64,000 nucleotides of DNA from the NCBI RefSeq assembly GCF_001644565.1, contig NZ_CP011387.1, positions 976,501 through 1,040,500 on the forward strand, given 5' to 3'. Under the pieces are notes generated by a model that searched no databases, had not been told where the DNA came from, and worked only from the letters and a program-made list of their open reading frames with translations. Numbering within the stretch: position 1 is the first letter of the stretch; each line of letters begins with the position of its first letter. The DNA is from Deinococcus puniceus. GTDB lineage: Bacteria > Deinococcota > Deinococci > Deinococcales > Deinococcaceae. Shown here piece after piece: positions 48,673 to 58,836 of the stretch. A program made the translations under genes and the position numbers.

Positions 48673-49778
48673 AGCGCACGCTGTTGCTGACGCTGGCGCT
48701 GCTGTCCCTGAGCGCCTGTCACCGGATAGAACGCACCGACACCGCCGCCGAGGGGCAGGGGGCCACCACGCCCGCGCCCGTGGAGCGCAATGGCGGGCGC
48801 GTCCTGCGAATCATCATGTGGTCTGATTACATCGACCCGGACGTGGTCAAGCAGTTCGAGAAACAGGAAAACGCCCGCGTGATCTTGGATACCTTCGAGA
48901 GCAACGAATACATGCTGGCCAAATTGCAGGGCGGCGGGGCCAGCTACGATCTCGCCACGCCCAGCAACTACTTTATTCAGGTGATGGTGCGGGCCAAACT
49001 GCTGCAACCGCTGGAGGCCCAGAAGCTCTCCAATTTCGGCAACATCGGCGCGGGCTTCCTGAACCCCAATTTTGACCCCGGCAACGTGTACACCGTGCCT
49101 TATCAGTACGCAGCCACCGGGTTGGCCTACAACGGCAAGCGGTTCACGCCGTCCTCGGAGAGTTGGAAGCTGATTTTTGGCGACACCGATACCGTGCGCT
49201 TTTCGCTGCTGGATGATCCCCGCGAAGTCATCGGCGCAGCCCTGAAGTATTTGGGCTATTCGGTGAATTCCAGCGACGTGGCCCAGTTGCGGGAAGCCCG
49301 CGATCTGCTGCGCCGCACGGTGTCCAAACGCGGGTTTGAATCGTTCAGTGGCGGCCCGGAAGTGCGGAACAAATTGCTGGCCGGAACGCTGGATTTGGGC
49401 CAAATCTATGTGGGCGACCTGCTGCAAGGCGCTGCCGAAGACCCCAACCTGAAGGTGTACCTGCCCAGCGAGGGAACCACCATCAGCACCGATACGCTGG
49501 TGCTGCTGCGCGGCAGCCCGAACCCCGCACTGGCCCGCAAATTCGTCAATTTCGTGCTGGACGGCGAAGTGAGCGCGGCTATCAGCAACTACACCTATTA
49601 CGGCAACCCCAACACTGCCGCCGCGCCCCTCCTCGACCCATTTTTGCGCTCTCAGAAGGCCTTCAATCCTTCGCAAGACGACCTGAAAAGTGGCAAAGTA
49701 GAGTTCATCAACGAACTCAAAGCAGGGAATACAACGCGCCTCTATGACCGAATCTGGACGGACTTGAAGGCGCGTTAG
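48669..49778 (+). CDS. potD: spermidine/putrescine-binding lipoprotein
   Basis: 369 residues. The lipobox LSAC (Cys17 region, LLSLSACHR) anchors it outside the membrane. PotD-type sequence: RIIMWSDYIDPDVVKQFE near residue 45, SYDLATPSNYF, and the C-terminal NPNTAAAPLLDPFL. It delivers polyamines to PotBC. Its ATG overlaps the potC stop. No clear terminator follows. Confidence 0.92.
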   Translation: MKRTLLLTLALLSLSACHRIERTDTAAEGQGATTPAPVERNGGRVLRIIMWSDYIDPDVVKQFEKQENARVILDTFESNEYMLAKLQGGGASYDLATPSNYFIQVMVRAKLLQPLEAQKLSNFGNIGAGFLNPNFDPGNVYTVPYQYAATGLAYNGKRFTPSSESWKLIFGDTDTVRFSLLDDPREVIGAALKYLGYSVNSSDVAQLREARDLLRRTVSKRGFESFSGGPEVRNKLLAGTLDLGQIYVGDLLQGAAEDPNLKVYLPSEGTTISTDTLVLLRGSPNPALARKFVNFVLDGEVSAAISNYTYYGNPNTAAAPLLDPFLRSQKAFNPSQDDLKSGKVEFINELKAGNTTRLYDRIWTDLKAR

Positions 49779-49833
49779 GTGGGGGGAGGGAGGACTAAAA
49801 GCAAACCTAGATCGTCCCCGCCCCTGTGTTTCC

Positions 49834-50199
49834 TCAGTCCGGCAGATTCACCGGGCGGGCACTGTCCAGCCAACCCCAATCGCGCAGATATGCCCGGAAA
49901 TCGTTCAACAATGCGGCAGCTTCGGCACGCTCAGCGTCGGCCAACGTTCGCAGCCACGCTTCTCCTGTCAGGCGCGTATAGGCCAGCAGCGGCACGCTCT
50001 TGCCTAAGCCTGCGCTCAAAAAGCCTTCAAAGGCGTCCAGCATGGCTCCGCGCCTCGTCCGGTCTCCCAGACTGTGCAGCGGGGCCACCTTCAAAAAAGC
50101 CTCGGAGGCGTCGGCCAACAGCACCCGCACGCCTTCCCGGTGGCTGACCGAGGGGAGGCGCGGCGGCAATGCAACAGACTGAGGCGAAAAATCGGACAT
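49834..50199 (-). CDS. conserved hypothetical protein
   Basis: 121 residues if started at the ATG at 50199; an in-frame GTG at 50277 would add 26 low-complexity residues. Helical, Ala/Leu/Arg-rich, no membrane segment, no recognised family. The C-terminus (FRAYLRDWGWLDSARPVNLPD is the style, cited in part as LRDWGWLDSARPV) is Trp-containing. It follows the ACT-domain gene on the same strand by about 100 bases. Confidence 0.55.
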   Translation of the reverse strand: MSDFSPQSVALPPRLPSVSHREGVRVLLADASEAFLKVAPLHSLGDRTRRGAMLDAFEGFLSAGLGKSVPLLAYTRLTGEAWLRTLADAERAEAAALLNDFRAYLRDWGWLDSARPVNLPD

Positions 50200-50302
50200 G
50201 CCCAAGCCTGCACTCGCAGTGTCAGCCGAAGTTGAGCGGCGGGTCAGGGCGGCGTCAGGCGGCGCGAAGTCCGGCACTACGGCGTAGCCCCGTGTTGCCC
50301 GC

Positions 50303-50719
50303 TCAGTCGTTGAAGCTGTGCCCCGCCTTTTCCAAGGTTGCCCGCGCCTCTGCCAGTTGCTCAGCCTTCACCAGCACGTAATCGGTATCGAAGGTGGACA
50401 GGGCGAAAATGCCTATACCAGCGTCCTTGAGCGGATTCAAAATCGCTGCCAGAATCCCGGTCAGATGAAAGGGGAAAGGGCCATGCAGCCGCAGTGCCGC
50501 CCAACCGCTTTCCAGCTTCAAACCGTGCGGTAGGGGCGACGGAACGTTCTCCTCAGCCGTGACTACACTCAATTCACCCGGCGCACCCACGATGGCCCAC
50601 AAGGCTCCAACCGCCGCCCAAGCCGGAAGGGGAGAGGACGCGGGAAGCTGCGCCACCACGTACTGTCCAGTCAGTAAAGACAGAACCAGTCTGGGAGTCT
50701 CTGATGTTAAGTCGGTCAC
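50303..50719 (-). CDS. ACT-domain protein (CASTOR/ACT_7 type)
   Basis: 138 residues from the GTG at 50719. The pattern is that of two-ACT small proteins: WAAVGALWAIVGAPGELSVV, WAALRLHGPFPFHLTGILAAI, then GIGIFALSTFDTDYVLV. ACT domains sense amino acids; the ligand here is unknown. TACACT ends six bases before the GTG, which decides this start over an in-frame TTG at 50734 inside the box. Confidence 0.85.
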   Translation of the reverse strand: MTDLTSETPRLVLSLLTGQYVVAQLPASSPLPAWAAVGALWAIVGAPGELSVVTAEENVPSPLPHGLKLESGWAALRLHGPFPFHLTGILAAILNPLKDAGIGIFALSTFDTDYVLVKAEQLAEARATLEKAGHSFND

Positions 50720-50725
50720 TGAATC

Positions 50726-50731
50726 AGTGTA
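50726..50731 (-). promoter_or_regulatory. -10 box of the ACT-domain gene
   Basis: TACACT ends six bases before the GTG at 50719. Confidence 0.5.
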
Positions 50732-50848
50732 CAACTGAAAGATTTCCGTCTATCTGACAGCTTTCTGACACGTCTGGGTGGGCCTTTTCACCTACCCGGA
50801 TGGGGGTACACTGTGCGGATTTATCATTCTTTTGCTCGTGAACTTCCT

Positions 50849-50854
50849 TACAAT
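50849..50854 (+). promoter_or_regulatory. -10 box of the VanW-family gene
   Basis: TACAAT ends eight bases before the ATG at 50863. Confidence 0.5.
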
Positions 50855-50862
50855 AGAACGTG

Positions 50863-52560
<1,698 letters not shown>

Positions 52561-52570
52561 GTAGGTCAAA

Positions 52571-52682
52571 GTTAATCTATAGATTAACCGAGCGAAGCGA
52601 GTATCGAAGGGAGTACGTTGCACTGGAAATGGAGCGGTTTCGGTGCCGTCCCGGAAACGCGCAATGTTAAGTGCAACGTACT
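52571..52682. repeat. family B structured repeat, copy 2
   Basis: Hairpin GTTAATC-TATA-GATTAAC (52571-52588); conserved box CGAGCGAAGCGAGTATCGAAG; outer perfect 13-bp stem AGTACGTTGCACT (52612-52624) / AGTGCAACGTACT (52670-52682); inner imperfect hairpin GCGGTTTCGG (52634-52643) / CCGGAAACGC (52651-52660). Same order and spacing as copy 1 at 33753. Confidence 0.8.
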
Positions 52683-52745
52683 TAAAGTCGGAGCATAGAA
52701 AGCACTGGCACAGAGAAAAGCATGGGTACAGAAATCAGCTCAGGG

Positions 52746-52772
52746 GGAGACGGTAGAGCAAGGGCCGTCTCC
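52746..52772 (+). terminator. hairpin downstream of the VanW gene
   Basis: GGAGACGG (52746-52753) pairs with CCGTCTCC (52765-52772). Only a weak T-run follows. Confidence 0.45.
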
Positions 52773-52835
52773 TCTATGTGTGTCCGTCAGCCAATGTTCA
52801 CGCGCCCGTCAGACCAAAAGGGTACAACTGGTCAT

Positions 52836-53975
52836 ATGCGTTCTCTCTTTGCTGTGACTGCCGCCCTGACCGTTGCCCTCGCTGCCTCGGCTTCGGCCCA
52901 AACTCTGCCGCTGGTGGGTACCGACTGGACACTGACCGGGCTGACCGAACAGGGCAAACTGGTGTCGCCCGGACAGGCCGCGCCGCGCCCCACACTGCGC
53001 CTCAGCGGCTCGGCGGCGTCGGGCAGTACGTCTTGCAATACCTACCGCGCCAACTTTGCCACTCGCGGCGACATTGTGCGCTTCACCTCGCTCGCCACCA
53101 CGCGCCGCGCCTGCCCTGACCGAATCGACGGCCTAGAAGAACGGTTCGTCAATCTGATGCGGGGGGTGTCCCGGTTCGCTGTGCAAGGCAATTTGCTGAC
53201 GCTTTTTTCGGGCAAATCGGATCGGCTCGTCTTCACGTCTTCTCAGACCATCACGCCGCCCATCGTTTCTTCGGGCGGAAAGGGGCAGGGCATGAACAGT
53301 CTGGACGGCACTTGGTTCGTCACGCGCCTCGTGGCGGGCGGGCGTCAGGTGGCCCTGCCTGCACAGGCGTCGTTCACCTTCGCCCCCGACGCCACCGGCT
53401 TTGCCCTCAGCGGTACGGCGGGCTGCAACCGCGCCGTAGGTCGGGTCACCACCTCGGGCATGGCGGTCACGTTCGGGCCACTCGCCACCACCCGGATGAT
53501 GTGTGACGCGCCGCGCATGGCACAGGAAAGGGCCATTCTGCAAGCATTGTCGGGCACCCTTTCGGCCAAATTCAGTTCGTCGTCTCTAGTCCTCAGCGGC
53601 CCCGCCGGAACCGTGACCCTCTCGCGCACGGCGGGAGCGGCCACCGGACTGCCTCAACAACCCGTCCCGGCAACGCCCTACACGCTCCAGCAGGTCAACG
53701 GTCAGGCGGCTCCGAACACCCCCAAACCCGTGACCCTCACGTTGGAAGGGGGCCGGGTGGGTGGCAGTGACGGCTGCAATTCTTACGGCGCTTCGTACCG
53801 CATGGAAGGCAACCAGTTGGTGCTGACTTCGCCGCTGACCAGTACGATGATGGCCTGCATGGACGCGGAAGGCACGCCCTTTTTGTCGGTGCTGGGCAGC
53901 CGCCCTACCCTGAGTGTGACTGGGCCGACGCTGACCCTGAAAACCGACGATGTGACCCTGACCTTCGGGCGCTGA
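52836..53975 (+). CDS. exported protein with three META (HslJ-like) domains
   Basis: 379 residues from the ATG at 52836, with a TACAAC box seven bases upstream. Signal peptide about 1-21. Three successive META domains start near LVGTDWTLTGL, SLDGTWFVTRL and PYTLQQVNGQAAP. Each contains the family motif G(C/S)NxxxAxY in variants (TSCNTYRANF, AGCNRAVGRV, DGCNSYGASY) and a later MxC/RxC (RRACPD, TRMMCD, TMMACM). Paired cysteines within each unit are likely disulfides. META domains occur in heat-shock HslJ and secreted proteins; function unclear. Confidence 0.88.
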   Translation: MRSLFAVTAALTVALAASASAQTLPLVGTDWTLTGLTEQGKLVSPGQAAPRPTLRLSGSAASGSTSCNTYRANFATRGDIVRFTSLATTRRACPDRIDGLEERFVNLMRGVSRFAVQGNLLTLFSGKSDRLVFTSSQTITPPIVSSGGKGQGMNSLDGTWFVTRLVAGGRQVALPAQASFTFAPDATGFALSGTAGCNRAVGRVTTSGMAVTFGPLATTRMMCDAPRMAQERAILQALSGTLSAKFSSSSLVLSGPAGTVTLSRTAGAATGLPQQPVPATPYTLQQVNGQAAPNTPKPVTLTLEGGRVGGSDGCNSYGASYRMEGNQLVLTSPLTSTMMACMDAEGTPFLSVLGSRPTLSVTGPTLTLKTDDVTLTFGR

Positions 53976-54069
53976 GAGCTGGCAGCCGAGTGACAGCAGG
54001 CCAACTTTCCGGGCGTTTCGTATAAAATCTCACGTTTGATCAGCTTGGATTGGGTAGAACAGAGGGAAG

Positions 54070-54519
54070 ATGAAGCCCTTGCCTCTGGCCGCCCTGCTGT
54101 TCGTTGCTGCAATCTCTGCCACAGCGCAGGCTCAGTCTTCCGGCCCCCTCGATGTTGCGGGGAACTGGAAAGTAGGCTGGACATTGCCCGGCAGCATTCC
54201 AGTGCGCGGATACACGCCACTGCTCAACTTTAGTCAGGTCAGCTTCAGTCAGGCGGGCCAGAGCCTGAAGGTGTCCGGCAAAGTCGGCTGCAACTTTATC
54301 AACGGCCCTGTGACCTTGAATGGCGATCAACTGAGTTTTGGCGTGCTGGTCAGTACCCGTGTGGCGTGCTCGGTGGCTGTAGGTCAGCAAGAAACCACGC
54401 TGATCAAGGCTTTATCGGGCCAAACCCTGACTGCGGTGCGTGTGGCCGACAGCCTGACCCTGACCACCAAGGGCGGCTCGGAACTCAATATTCGCCGCTC
54501 TACGCTTCAGGGCAAGTAA
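54070..54519 (+). CDS. small exported META-like protein
   Basis: 149 residues with a signal peptide (1-21, AQAQSS). The single domain follows the META pattern: VAGNWKVGWTLPG, VGCNFINGPV with the Cys-Asn pair, and VSTRVACSVA with the second Cys. It lies 94 bases after the triple-META gene, suggesting paralogy and shared function. AGAGGGAAG precedes the ATG. Confidence 0.75.
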   Translation: MKPLPLAALLFVAAISATAQAQSSGPLDVAGNWKVGWTLPGSIPVRGYTPLLNFSQVSFSQAGQSLKVSGKVGCNFINGPVTLNGDQLSFGVLVSTRVACSVAVGQQETTLIKALSGQTLTAVRVADSLTLTTKGGSELNIRRSTLQGK

Positions 54520-54532
54520 GCGCCTACTCGGT

Positions 54533-55228
54533 TCAGGACTCCAGCGCCCAATCTACGGCGGCCTGCACATGCAGCCGGGTTGTGTCGAACACGGGCACAG
54601 CGGTATCGGCGGCCCCCACAAGCAGCGTAATTTCGGTGCAGCCCAGAATGATGCCCTGTGCGCCGCGTGCGACCAAATCGGCCATGACGTGCCGGTAGGT
54701 GGCGCGTGAGGTGTCCCGAATCTCGTTTCGGCACAACTCGTCATAGATAATTCGGTGAACTTCGGCGCGGTCTTCAGGCGGTGGCGTCAGCGTCTGTATT
54801 CCAAACCTGTCCCGCAGCCGCCCCGTGTAAAATTCCTGTTCCATCGTGAAGGCCGTCGCCAGCAGCCCAACTCGGCTGAGGCCCGCTGTCCGGATCGCCT
54901 CTGCCGTGCCGTCTACGATGTGCAGCAGCGGCAGAGACACAGCGACTTCAATCTGCGGGGCAACTTTGTGCATGGTATTGGTCGCCAGCACCAAAGCTTC
55001 GGCCCCCGCCCGTTCCAGTCCCCTTGCCGCTTCGGCCAGTAGGGTTCCCGCCTCGGCCCAGTGACCGGCGCGTTGCAGGGCGGCCACTTCCGCAAAGTCC
55101 ACCGAATGCAGCAGCACCCGCGCCGAATGCAGGCCGCCCATTCGGCGCGCCACCTCTTCATTCAGCACCCGGTAGTATTCTGCGCTGCTTGTCCAACTCA
55201 TGCCGCCCAGAATCCCGATCAGTTTCAT
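54533..55228 (-). CDS. aspartate/glutamate racemase family protein (YgeA-like)
   Basis: 231 residues. The active-site pair is Thr83 in LATNTMHK and Cys197 in GCTEITLLV. The first catalytic Cys of classical racemases is Thr, as in the E. coli broad-range racemase YgeA, where the same two positions (83, 197) carry Thr and Cys. It may racemise other amino acids rather than Asp. The ATG overlaps the stop of the phosphatase gene (ATGA). Last gene of a four-gene operon. Confidence 0.9.
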   Translation of the reverse strand: MKLIGILGGMSWTSSAEYYRVLNEEVARRMGGLHSARVLLHSVDFAEVAALQRAGHWAEAGTLLAEAARGLERAGAEALVLATNTMHKVAPQIEVAVSLPLLHIVDGTAEAIRTAGLSRVGLLATAFTMEQEFYTGRLRDRFGIQTLTPPPEDRAEVHRIIYDELCRNEIRDTSRATYRHVMADLVARGAQGIILGCTEITLLVGAADTAVPVFDTTRLHVQAAVDWALES

Positions 55229-55590
55229 GAAGTCTCCTGCTTGGGCTGTGTGCCCGCCAAGCGCCCCGGCACCAGCCGTTGTAGCAGCGTCACCAGATCG
55301 GCGTCCATAAAGTCGTAATCGTCGGGAATGCCCAAACTCAGGATGCGGTCATCGGGCAGCGCACCCCGGAAGCGTTGGCGCAAGATGTCCCGGTGACGTT
55401 TTTCCATGCAGACCGCCACATCTGCCCACTCCAGCAGATCACGCGAGACGGGCGTTTCGGCGTCGCGGTTGGTGCCCGCCGAGGCTACGTCCCAGCCGTA
55501 GTCCGTGCGGAACACCGCTTCGGCAGTGGGGCTGCGGAGCTTGTTCTGGGCGCAGATAAAGACGATTCGGAGTGGCCGTGTGTCTGTCAA
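55225..55590 (-). CDS. low-molecular-weight protein tyrosine phosphatase family protein
   Basis: 121 residues from a TTG whose bases overlap the stop of the upstream gene (TTGA at 55587-55590). The P-loop CAQNKLRS (C-x5-R-S) lies in IVFICAQNKLRSPTAEAVF. The acid region near the C-terminus (LGIPDDYDFMD) has candidate Asp residues. Members annotated as LMW-PTP hydrolyse phosphotyrosine; arsenate reductase activity is an alternative for this fold. Confidence 0.85.
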   Translation of the reverse strand: MTDTRPLRIVFICAQNKLRSPTAEAVFRTDYGWDVASAGTNRDAETPVSRDLLEWADVAVCMEKRHRDILRQRFRGALPDDRILSLGIPDDYDFMDADLVTLLQRLVPGRLAGTQPKQETS

Positions 55591-56294
55591 GGTTCCTGCC
55601 CCGCGAGCAACCACGCCGCCTCTTCCTCGCCAATCTCGGCGGGGGCGTTGGCTCTGGCCCAAGCCGCCGCCGCCTGCACGTCATAGGGTGTGCGGCGAAA
55701 TTCTATGTTCCAGTGGCCGTGTTGCCGAGTCAATAGGAGCCAGCGGGCCAGTGGTGGGCCTTCTGTATGGCGTTGGCTGACGGCCCCAACATTCACCAAA
55801 CTCGTCCCGTCTATTCCCCGAAACATCTCGGAGTGGGTATGGCCGACGACGCACACGGCCCCGGCAAACTCGCCCAGCCGTTCGCGCAGCTCGGCGGGCG
55901 TGGCGGGCCGTTCTTCTTCCCCCGACAGCATCAGGGCTTCCCAAGGGTCACGCGGGCTGCCGTGTGCCAGCCGCACCTCGCCGCCCGCTACGTCTACAAA
56001 TGTCGGAAGCTGGCCCAAGTGCGCGGCCACGTCTGCGGGCAACTGAGAGGCCACCCAGCCGCGCATTTCTTCTTTGCCCCCCCGCATTCCGGCCATGCGC
56101 TCGTCGGTGTTGCCGCGCACGGTGGGCGGTGCAAATTCGGCCTGTAATGCCCAAGCGGTAGCCGGGTCAGAAGCTCCCCAGACGGTATCGCCAAGGTTGT
56201 ACAGCCCGTCCGGGCTGGCGGCCTGCGCGTCATCCAGTACGGCCCGCAGCGCAAAGCCATTGCCGTGAACGTCAGACAGAATGGCAAGTCTCAT
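55587..56294 (-). CDS. metallophosphoesterase (calcineurin-like, YfcE/MJ0936 type)
   Basis: 235 residues. All metal-binding motifs are present in order: LSDVHGN (Asp8, His10), YNLGDTVWG, GNTDER, LAHGSPRD, VVGHTHSEMF. Cytoplasmic phosphodiesterase or phosphatase of unknown substrate. CGGAG precedes the ATG, 12 bases after the upstream membrane gene. Confidence 0.9.
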   Translation of the reverse strand: MRLAILSDVHGNGFALRAVLDDAQAASPDGLYNLGDTVWGASDPATAWALQAEFAPPTVRGNTDERMAGMRGGKEEMRGWVASQLPADVAAHLGQLPTFVDVAGGEVRLAHGSPRDPWEALMLSGEEERPATPAELRERLGEFAGAVCVVGHTHSEMFRGIDGTSLVNVGAVSQRHTEGPPLARWLLLTRQHGHWNIEFRRTPYDVQAAAAWARANAPAEIGEEEAAWLLAGQEP

Positions 56295-56306
56295 CGTTGC
56301 TCCGGG

Positions 56307-56678
56307 TTATTTCGGTTTGCGAATGGCAGCGAAAATTCCGGCGAACAAGAGAATTGTCACCAAGTAGCCGATCAACGAAGCCACGGGGCTGAATGCCGGA
56401 TTCAGCGCGTCGCCCGCGAATTTGTAGATGGCGTAGGGCACGGCCCAGCCCAGCGCGTACAGTCCGGCGCGGCGCAGGAATTCGGGCGTAATGGAGGCCT
56501 GTGCAAACAGCCGCATGGGGATGAACATGGCCGGAATCAGCAGCAGTTGAGACAGGTAAAACCAGAGGGGCAAGGCTGCAAAGCCGTATTCCACACCCGC
56601 AAAGATAATATTGACGCCGCCGATCAGGACGCCCGTCAGCACGACGGTTCGCAAGAGGAGAGAATTCACGCCTGTCAT
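56307..56678 (-). CDS. four-helix membrane protein of unknown family
   Basis: 123 residues with hydrophobic segments at about 9-30, 36-57, 70-88 and 96-116, and a basic C-terminus (IRKPK). No family recognised. It heads the operon of metallophosphatase, tyrosine phosphatase and racemase. Confidence 0.7.
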   Translation of the reverse strand: MTGVNSLLLRTVVLTGVLIGGVNIIFAGVEYGFAALPLWFYLSQLLLIPAMFIPMRLFAQASITPEFLRRAGLYALGWAVPYAIYKFAGDALNPAFSPVASLIGYLVTILLFAGIFAAIRKPK

Positions 56679-56721
56679 GTTGTCATGAAACGGTGTGATG
56701 AGAGCGGGGGCAAGTGGACAG

Positions 56722-57033
56722 TCAGGCGGGCACGCCCTCTACCTCGCCGTAGTGCAGCACCGTGGGAAACGGATCGTAGAAATGATGCAGCAGCGCCCGC
56801 CACTGTGCGTATTGCGGGCTGCCACGAAAGCCCACCGTATGCGCCTCTAAGGTCGTCCACCACACCAGCAACACGTATTCTCCGGGCCGCTCTAGGCAGT
56901 GCTTCAGCGTGTGATTGATGTAGCCGTCCATGCCCGAAATGATGTTTTGCGCCACTCGGAACGCGGCTTCAAATTCGGCGTTCTGGCCGGGGATGACATT
57001 CAGGACAGCGACTTCGAGGATGGGTTGGGGCAT
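56722..57033 (-). CDS. antibiotic biosynthesis monooxygenase (ABM) domain protein
   Basis: 103 residues from the ATG at 57033. Ferredoxin-like ABM fold: ILEVAVLNVIPGQNAEFEAAF, SGMDGYINHTLKHCLE, YVLLVWWTTLEAHTVGFRGS. Small family including quinol monooxygenases and haem-degrading enzymes; no ligand can be assigned. TACACT ends five bases before the ATG. Confidence 0.88.
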   Translation of the reverse strand: MPQPILEVAVLNVIPGQNAEFEAAFRVAQNIISGMDGYINHTLKHCLERPGEYVLLVWWTTLEAHTVGFRGSPQYAQWRALLHHFYDPFPTVLHYGEVEGVPA

Positions 57034-57038
57034 ACGGG

Positions 57039-57044
57039 AGTGTA
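57039..57044 (-). promoter_or_regulatory. -10 box of the ABM gene
   Basis: TACACT ends five bases before the ATG at 57033. The box lies within the family D repeat. Confidence 0.45.
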
Positions 57045-57110
57045 GAGGGTGGAACGTGGTCAGAGCCAACCCACGATCTACGATCCACCCTCCACGTTCC
57101 CTGTTTTCCT
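57043..57110. repeat. family D repeat, inverted pair
   Basis: AGGGTGGAACGTGG on the left, and ACGATCCACCCTCCACGTTCC-type sequence on the right (57079-57100), are inverted relatives. They may form a hairpin after leuA. Confidence 0.45.
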
Positions 57111-58674
57111 ACACCGTCGTCTGACTGATCTGGCGGCTCTTGCCCATGCCCGCCACGATCTGATTGATCACGCGCAGCCACGCACGGGCACTGGCTTCCA
57201 CCACGTCGGGCGCGACGCCTGTGCCGTGAATACTGATCTCGCCGTAGCGGGTGTTCACGCTGACTTCTCCCAGCGCCTCGGTGCCTTTGGTCACGGCCTG
57301 CACGCGGTAAACCTCCAGTTCGGGCGCAATGCCCGTGACCTTGTTCAACGCATGGAAGATGGCTTCCACTGCGCCGTCACCGCTGCTGGTAGCCTCGCGG
57401 GGGCCGTCGGGTGTGGTCACACGCACGTAGGCGAGGGGCTGCATATCGGTGCCGCTGGTGATCTGGAATTTTTCCAGCACGAAGGTCTGGGGAATATCGG
57501 TGCGGCTGTCGACCAAGGCCCGCAAATCGTCGGCGTAGATCTGGCCTTTGCGGTCTGCCAAGTCCTTGAAACGGGCGAACATTTCCTTGATGCGGTCTTC
57601 GGCCACGTCGTAGCCCAAATCGGTCAGGGCTTTGCGGAAGGCGGCGCGGCCCGAGTGCTTGCCCATCACCAATACGGCGGCTTCGCGGCCCACCAGTTCG
57701 GCGTTCATAATTTCGTAGGTTTCGCGGGCCTTGATCACGCCGTCTTGGTGAATGCCCGATTCGTGGGCAAAAGCATTGTCGCCCACCACGCCCTTATTGG
57801 GCTGCACCGGCATCCCGCTCAGGCGGCTGACCATCCGGCTGGCACGGTAAATCTCGCGGGTACGAATGGCCGTTTCAAAGCCGTAATGATCCTTGCGGGT
57901 GTGAAAGGCCATCACAATTTCTTCCAGCGCCGCGTTGCCCGCCCGCTCGCCAATCCCGTTGATGGTGCATTCGATCTGGCGTGCCCCGCCCTGTGCCGCC
58001 GCAATCGAGTTGGCGACGGCCATGCCTAGGTCGTCGTGGCAGTGCGCCGACAAGATCACATGATCCGGCAATTCGCCCTTCAGGAAGGCGAACAGCGCCC
58101 GCATTTCTTCGGGGGTCGTGTAGCCCACCGTGTCGGGCACATTGATAGTAGTTGCGCCCGCCTCTACAGTGGCCTTGAAGATGTGGGCCAAAAAGGGCCA
58201 CTCGGAGCGGGTGGCATCTTCGGCGCTAAATTCCACATCGTCGACGAAGGTGCGGGCCAGCCGAACCGCTTCGATGGCCCGCTCGACTACCGCGCCCGGT
58301 TCCATATTCAATTTCTTTGCCATATGAATGGGACTGGTGGCAATAAAGGTATGAATTCGGGGGCGCTCGGCCAGTTCCACAGCTTTGGCGGCGGCCTCGA
58401 TGTCGGCCCGGTTGGCCCGTGCCAGCCCCGCAATAATTGGCCCCCGCACCTCGCGAGCAATGCGGCTTACGCCCTCTAAGTCGCCGGGGCTGGCAATCGG
58501 AAAGCCCGCCTCGATCACGTCTACGCCCAGCCGCGCCAGTTGGTGGGCAATTTCCAGCTTTTGGGTGTGGTTCAGCGCCACGCCGGGACTCTGCTCGCCG
58601 TCGCGCAGGGTGGTATCGAAAATGCGGATGGGCTGGATGGTAGGGGGCTGGATGATGGGGGTCTGCTGGGTCAT
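57109..58674 (-). CDS. leuA: 2-isopropylmalate synthase
   Basis: 521 residues from the ATG with AAGGAG upstream. It condenses acetyl-CoA with 2-oxoisovalerate, the first committed step to leucine. HMGL-like barrel: [42 protein letters not shown]. The C-terminal LeuA allosteric dimer domain (about 380-510, [13 protein letters not shown]) binds leucine for feedback inhibition. Expression looks further controlled by the leader at 58731-58865. The ilvC-N-B genes that supply its substrate lie 2.7 kb upstream on the same strand. Confidence 0.96.
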   Translation of the reverse strand: MTQQTPIIQPPTIQPIRIFDTTLRDGEQSPGVALNHTQKLEIAHQLARLGVDVIEAGFPIASPGDLEGVSRIAREVRGPIIAGLARANRADIEAAAKAVELAERPRIHTFIATSPIHMAKKLNMEPGAVVERAIEAVRLARTFVDDVEFSAEDATRSEWPFLAHIFKATVEAGATTINVPDTVGYTTPEEMRALFAFLKGELPDHVILSAHCHDDLGMAVANSIAAAQGGARQIECTINGIGERAGNAALEEIVMAFHTRKDHYGFETAIRTREIYRASRMVSRLSGMPVQPNKGVVGDNAFAHESGIHQDGVIKARETYEIMNAELVGREAAVLVMGKHSGRAAFRKALTDLGYDVAEDRIKEMFARFKDLADRKGQIYADDLRALVDSRTDIPQTFVLEKFQITSGTDMQPLAYVRVTTPDGPREATSSGDGAVEAIFHALNKVTGIAPELEVYRVQAVTKGTEALGEVSVNTRYGEISIHGTGVAPDVVEASARAWLRVINQIVAGMGKSRQISQTTV

Positions 58675-58730
58675 GGTGGTAGCTCCTTGAGGTGCAGTAG
58701 GGAAAGCTGGAGAAGGGCGAGAGACCAAAG

Positions 58731-58761
58731 AAAACCCCCCGAAGGGCGTTCCTCCGGGGGG
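58731..58761 (-). terminator. leuA attenuator terminator
   Basis: On the minus strand CCCCCCG (58761-58755) pairs with CGGGGGG (58741-58735), loop 13, followed by TTTTCTTT. The 5' arm overlaps CCGGAGGAAC (58757-58748), which can instead pair with GTTCCTCCGG (58800-58791). The two structures exclude each other. Confidence 0.85.
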
Positions 58762-58808
58762 GCTGACACGGTTCTTAGCCGCTCACTCCACCGGAGGAAC
58801 GCTAAGAA
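58748..58808 (-). promoter_or_regulatory. leuA antiterminator and pause hairpins
   Basis: Antiterminator: GTTCCTCCGG (58800-58791) with CCGGAGGAAC (58757-58748), perfect 10 bp. An earlier stem, TTCTTAGC (58808-58801, inside the Leu codons) with GCTAAGAA (58779-58772), perfect 8 bp, would be masked by a ribosome stalled at the Leu codons, leaving the antiterminator arm free. Confidence 0.8.
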
Positions 58809-58830
58809 GAAGCAGGCCAGATACTTGCAT
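58783..58830 (-). CDS. leuA leader peptide, 15 residues with four consecutive Leu
   Basis: MQVSGLLLLSVPPVE: the four Leu codons are CTG CTT CTT CTT at 58815-58804. The ATG lies six bases after the -10 TACAGT, so the leader itself is probably leaderless. The stop (58785-58783) is positioned so that a ribosome finishing translation covers the antiterminator arm at 58800-58791, while one stalled at the first Leu codon leaves it free. Confidence 0.85.
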   Translation of the reverse strand: MQVSGLLLLSVPPVE

Positions 58831-58836
58831 AGGGAG

